Below are positions 7,836 to 7,982 of a DNA stretch of 7,982 nt, piece after piece. This DNA comes from Bacteroidetes bacterium QH_10_64_19 (GTDB taxonomy: Bacteria; Bacteroidota; Rhodothermia; Rhodothermales; Salinibacteraceae): positions 1,988 through 9,969 of the forward strand of contig PXSY01000224.1 in assembly GCA_003023125.1 (NCBI GenBank). The letters run 5' to 3'. A program made the position numbers and the translations under genes. How positions within the stretch are numbered: position 1 is the stretch's first letter; each line of letters begins with the position of its first letter. Under the pieces are notes generated by a model. It was not told where the DNA came from and ran no database searches. It was given only the letters and a program-made list of their open reading frames with translations.

Positions 7836-7982
7836 ATGTCCCGACTCGACGACACATTCGACGCGTTGCAGGCGCAGGGCGAAAACGCCATGGGCCTCTT
7901 CCTCACCGATGGCTTTCCGGTGCCCGACGCCACTGTCCCGATTCTTCGCGCCCTGGATCGGGGCGGCGTCGACTTCATCGAG
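7836..7982 (+). CDS. trpA: Tryptophan synthase alpha chain, 3'-truncated by window edge
   Basis: Alpha subunit of tryptophan synthase, which cleaves indole-3-glycerol phosphate and channels indole to TrpB. Only the first 49 codons are present. The ATG at 7836 yields [49 protein letters not shown], matching the TrpA N-terminal pattern (short helix, FLT-x-G-x-P strand, helix, GxDxIE). The final visible Glu aligns with the catalytic Glu49 of enteric TrpA. LTDGFP is seen where LTAGDP or VTLGDP is usual. It follows trpB after a palindromic spacer and has no Shine-Dalgarno sequence. Confidence 0.93.
   Translation, partial: MSRLDDTFDALQAQGENAMGLFLTDGFPVPDATVPILRALDRGGVDFIE

Overview
The window holds a long run of tryptophan genes, all on the plus strand, in the order trpE (5' end cut off), an unknown 161-residue helical protein, a trpS-like gene, a small S23/IVP-type four-helix-bundle gene, a trpG-trpD fusion, trpC, trpF, trpB and trpA (3' end cut off after 49 codons). 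Together the trp genes cover every step from chorismate to tryptophan, and trpS would add charging of tRNA-Trp. Gaps are short (the longest about 110 bp), no clear intrinsic terminator interrupts the series, and no stretch over 300 bp lacks a gene. One transcript starting upstream of the window is the simplest reading.

The source is most likely an extreme halophile of the Rhodothermota/Bacteroidota side, Salinibacter-like. The DNA is G+C rich (about 70% in samples of trp coding sequence), the proteins are rich in Asp and Glu as in salt-in halophiles, and no start codon has a Shine-Dalgarno sequence. This is inference from style, not a database match.

The enzymes of the pathway look intact and canonical: anthranilate synthase component I (TrpE), a fused glutaminase/phosphoribosyltransferase (TrpGD), indole-3-glycerol phosphate synthase (TrpC), phosphoribosylanthranilate isomerase (TrpF) and both tryptophan synthase subunits (TrpB, TrpA). 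The exception is the TrpS-like protein. It keeps KMSKS but lacks the N-terminal segment with the HIGH-type ATP-binding signature, whichever start is chosen.

The least ordinary part is between the genes. Several junctions (trpS/trpGD, trpGD/trpC, trpC/trpF, trpB/trpA) carry related imperfect palindromes built from 8-nt units of the form GG-N-N-GT-N-T, with complementary units on the other arm. At trpB/trpA and trpGD/trpC the palindrome is empty. At trpS/trpGD the two arms are about 456 bp apart and enclose the S23-type gene, which has lower G+C (about 56%) than its neighbours. This resembles the layout of 23S rRNA intervening sequences, where an S23-protein gene sits in the loop of a stem. It suggests a small mobile or IVS-like element lodged in the trp operon, now forming a stop/start overlap (ATGA) with trpGD.
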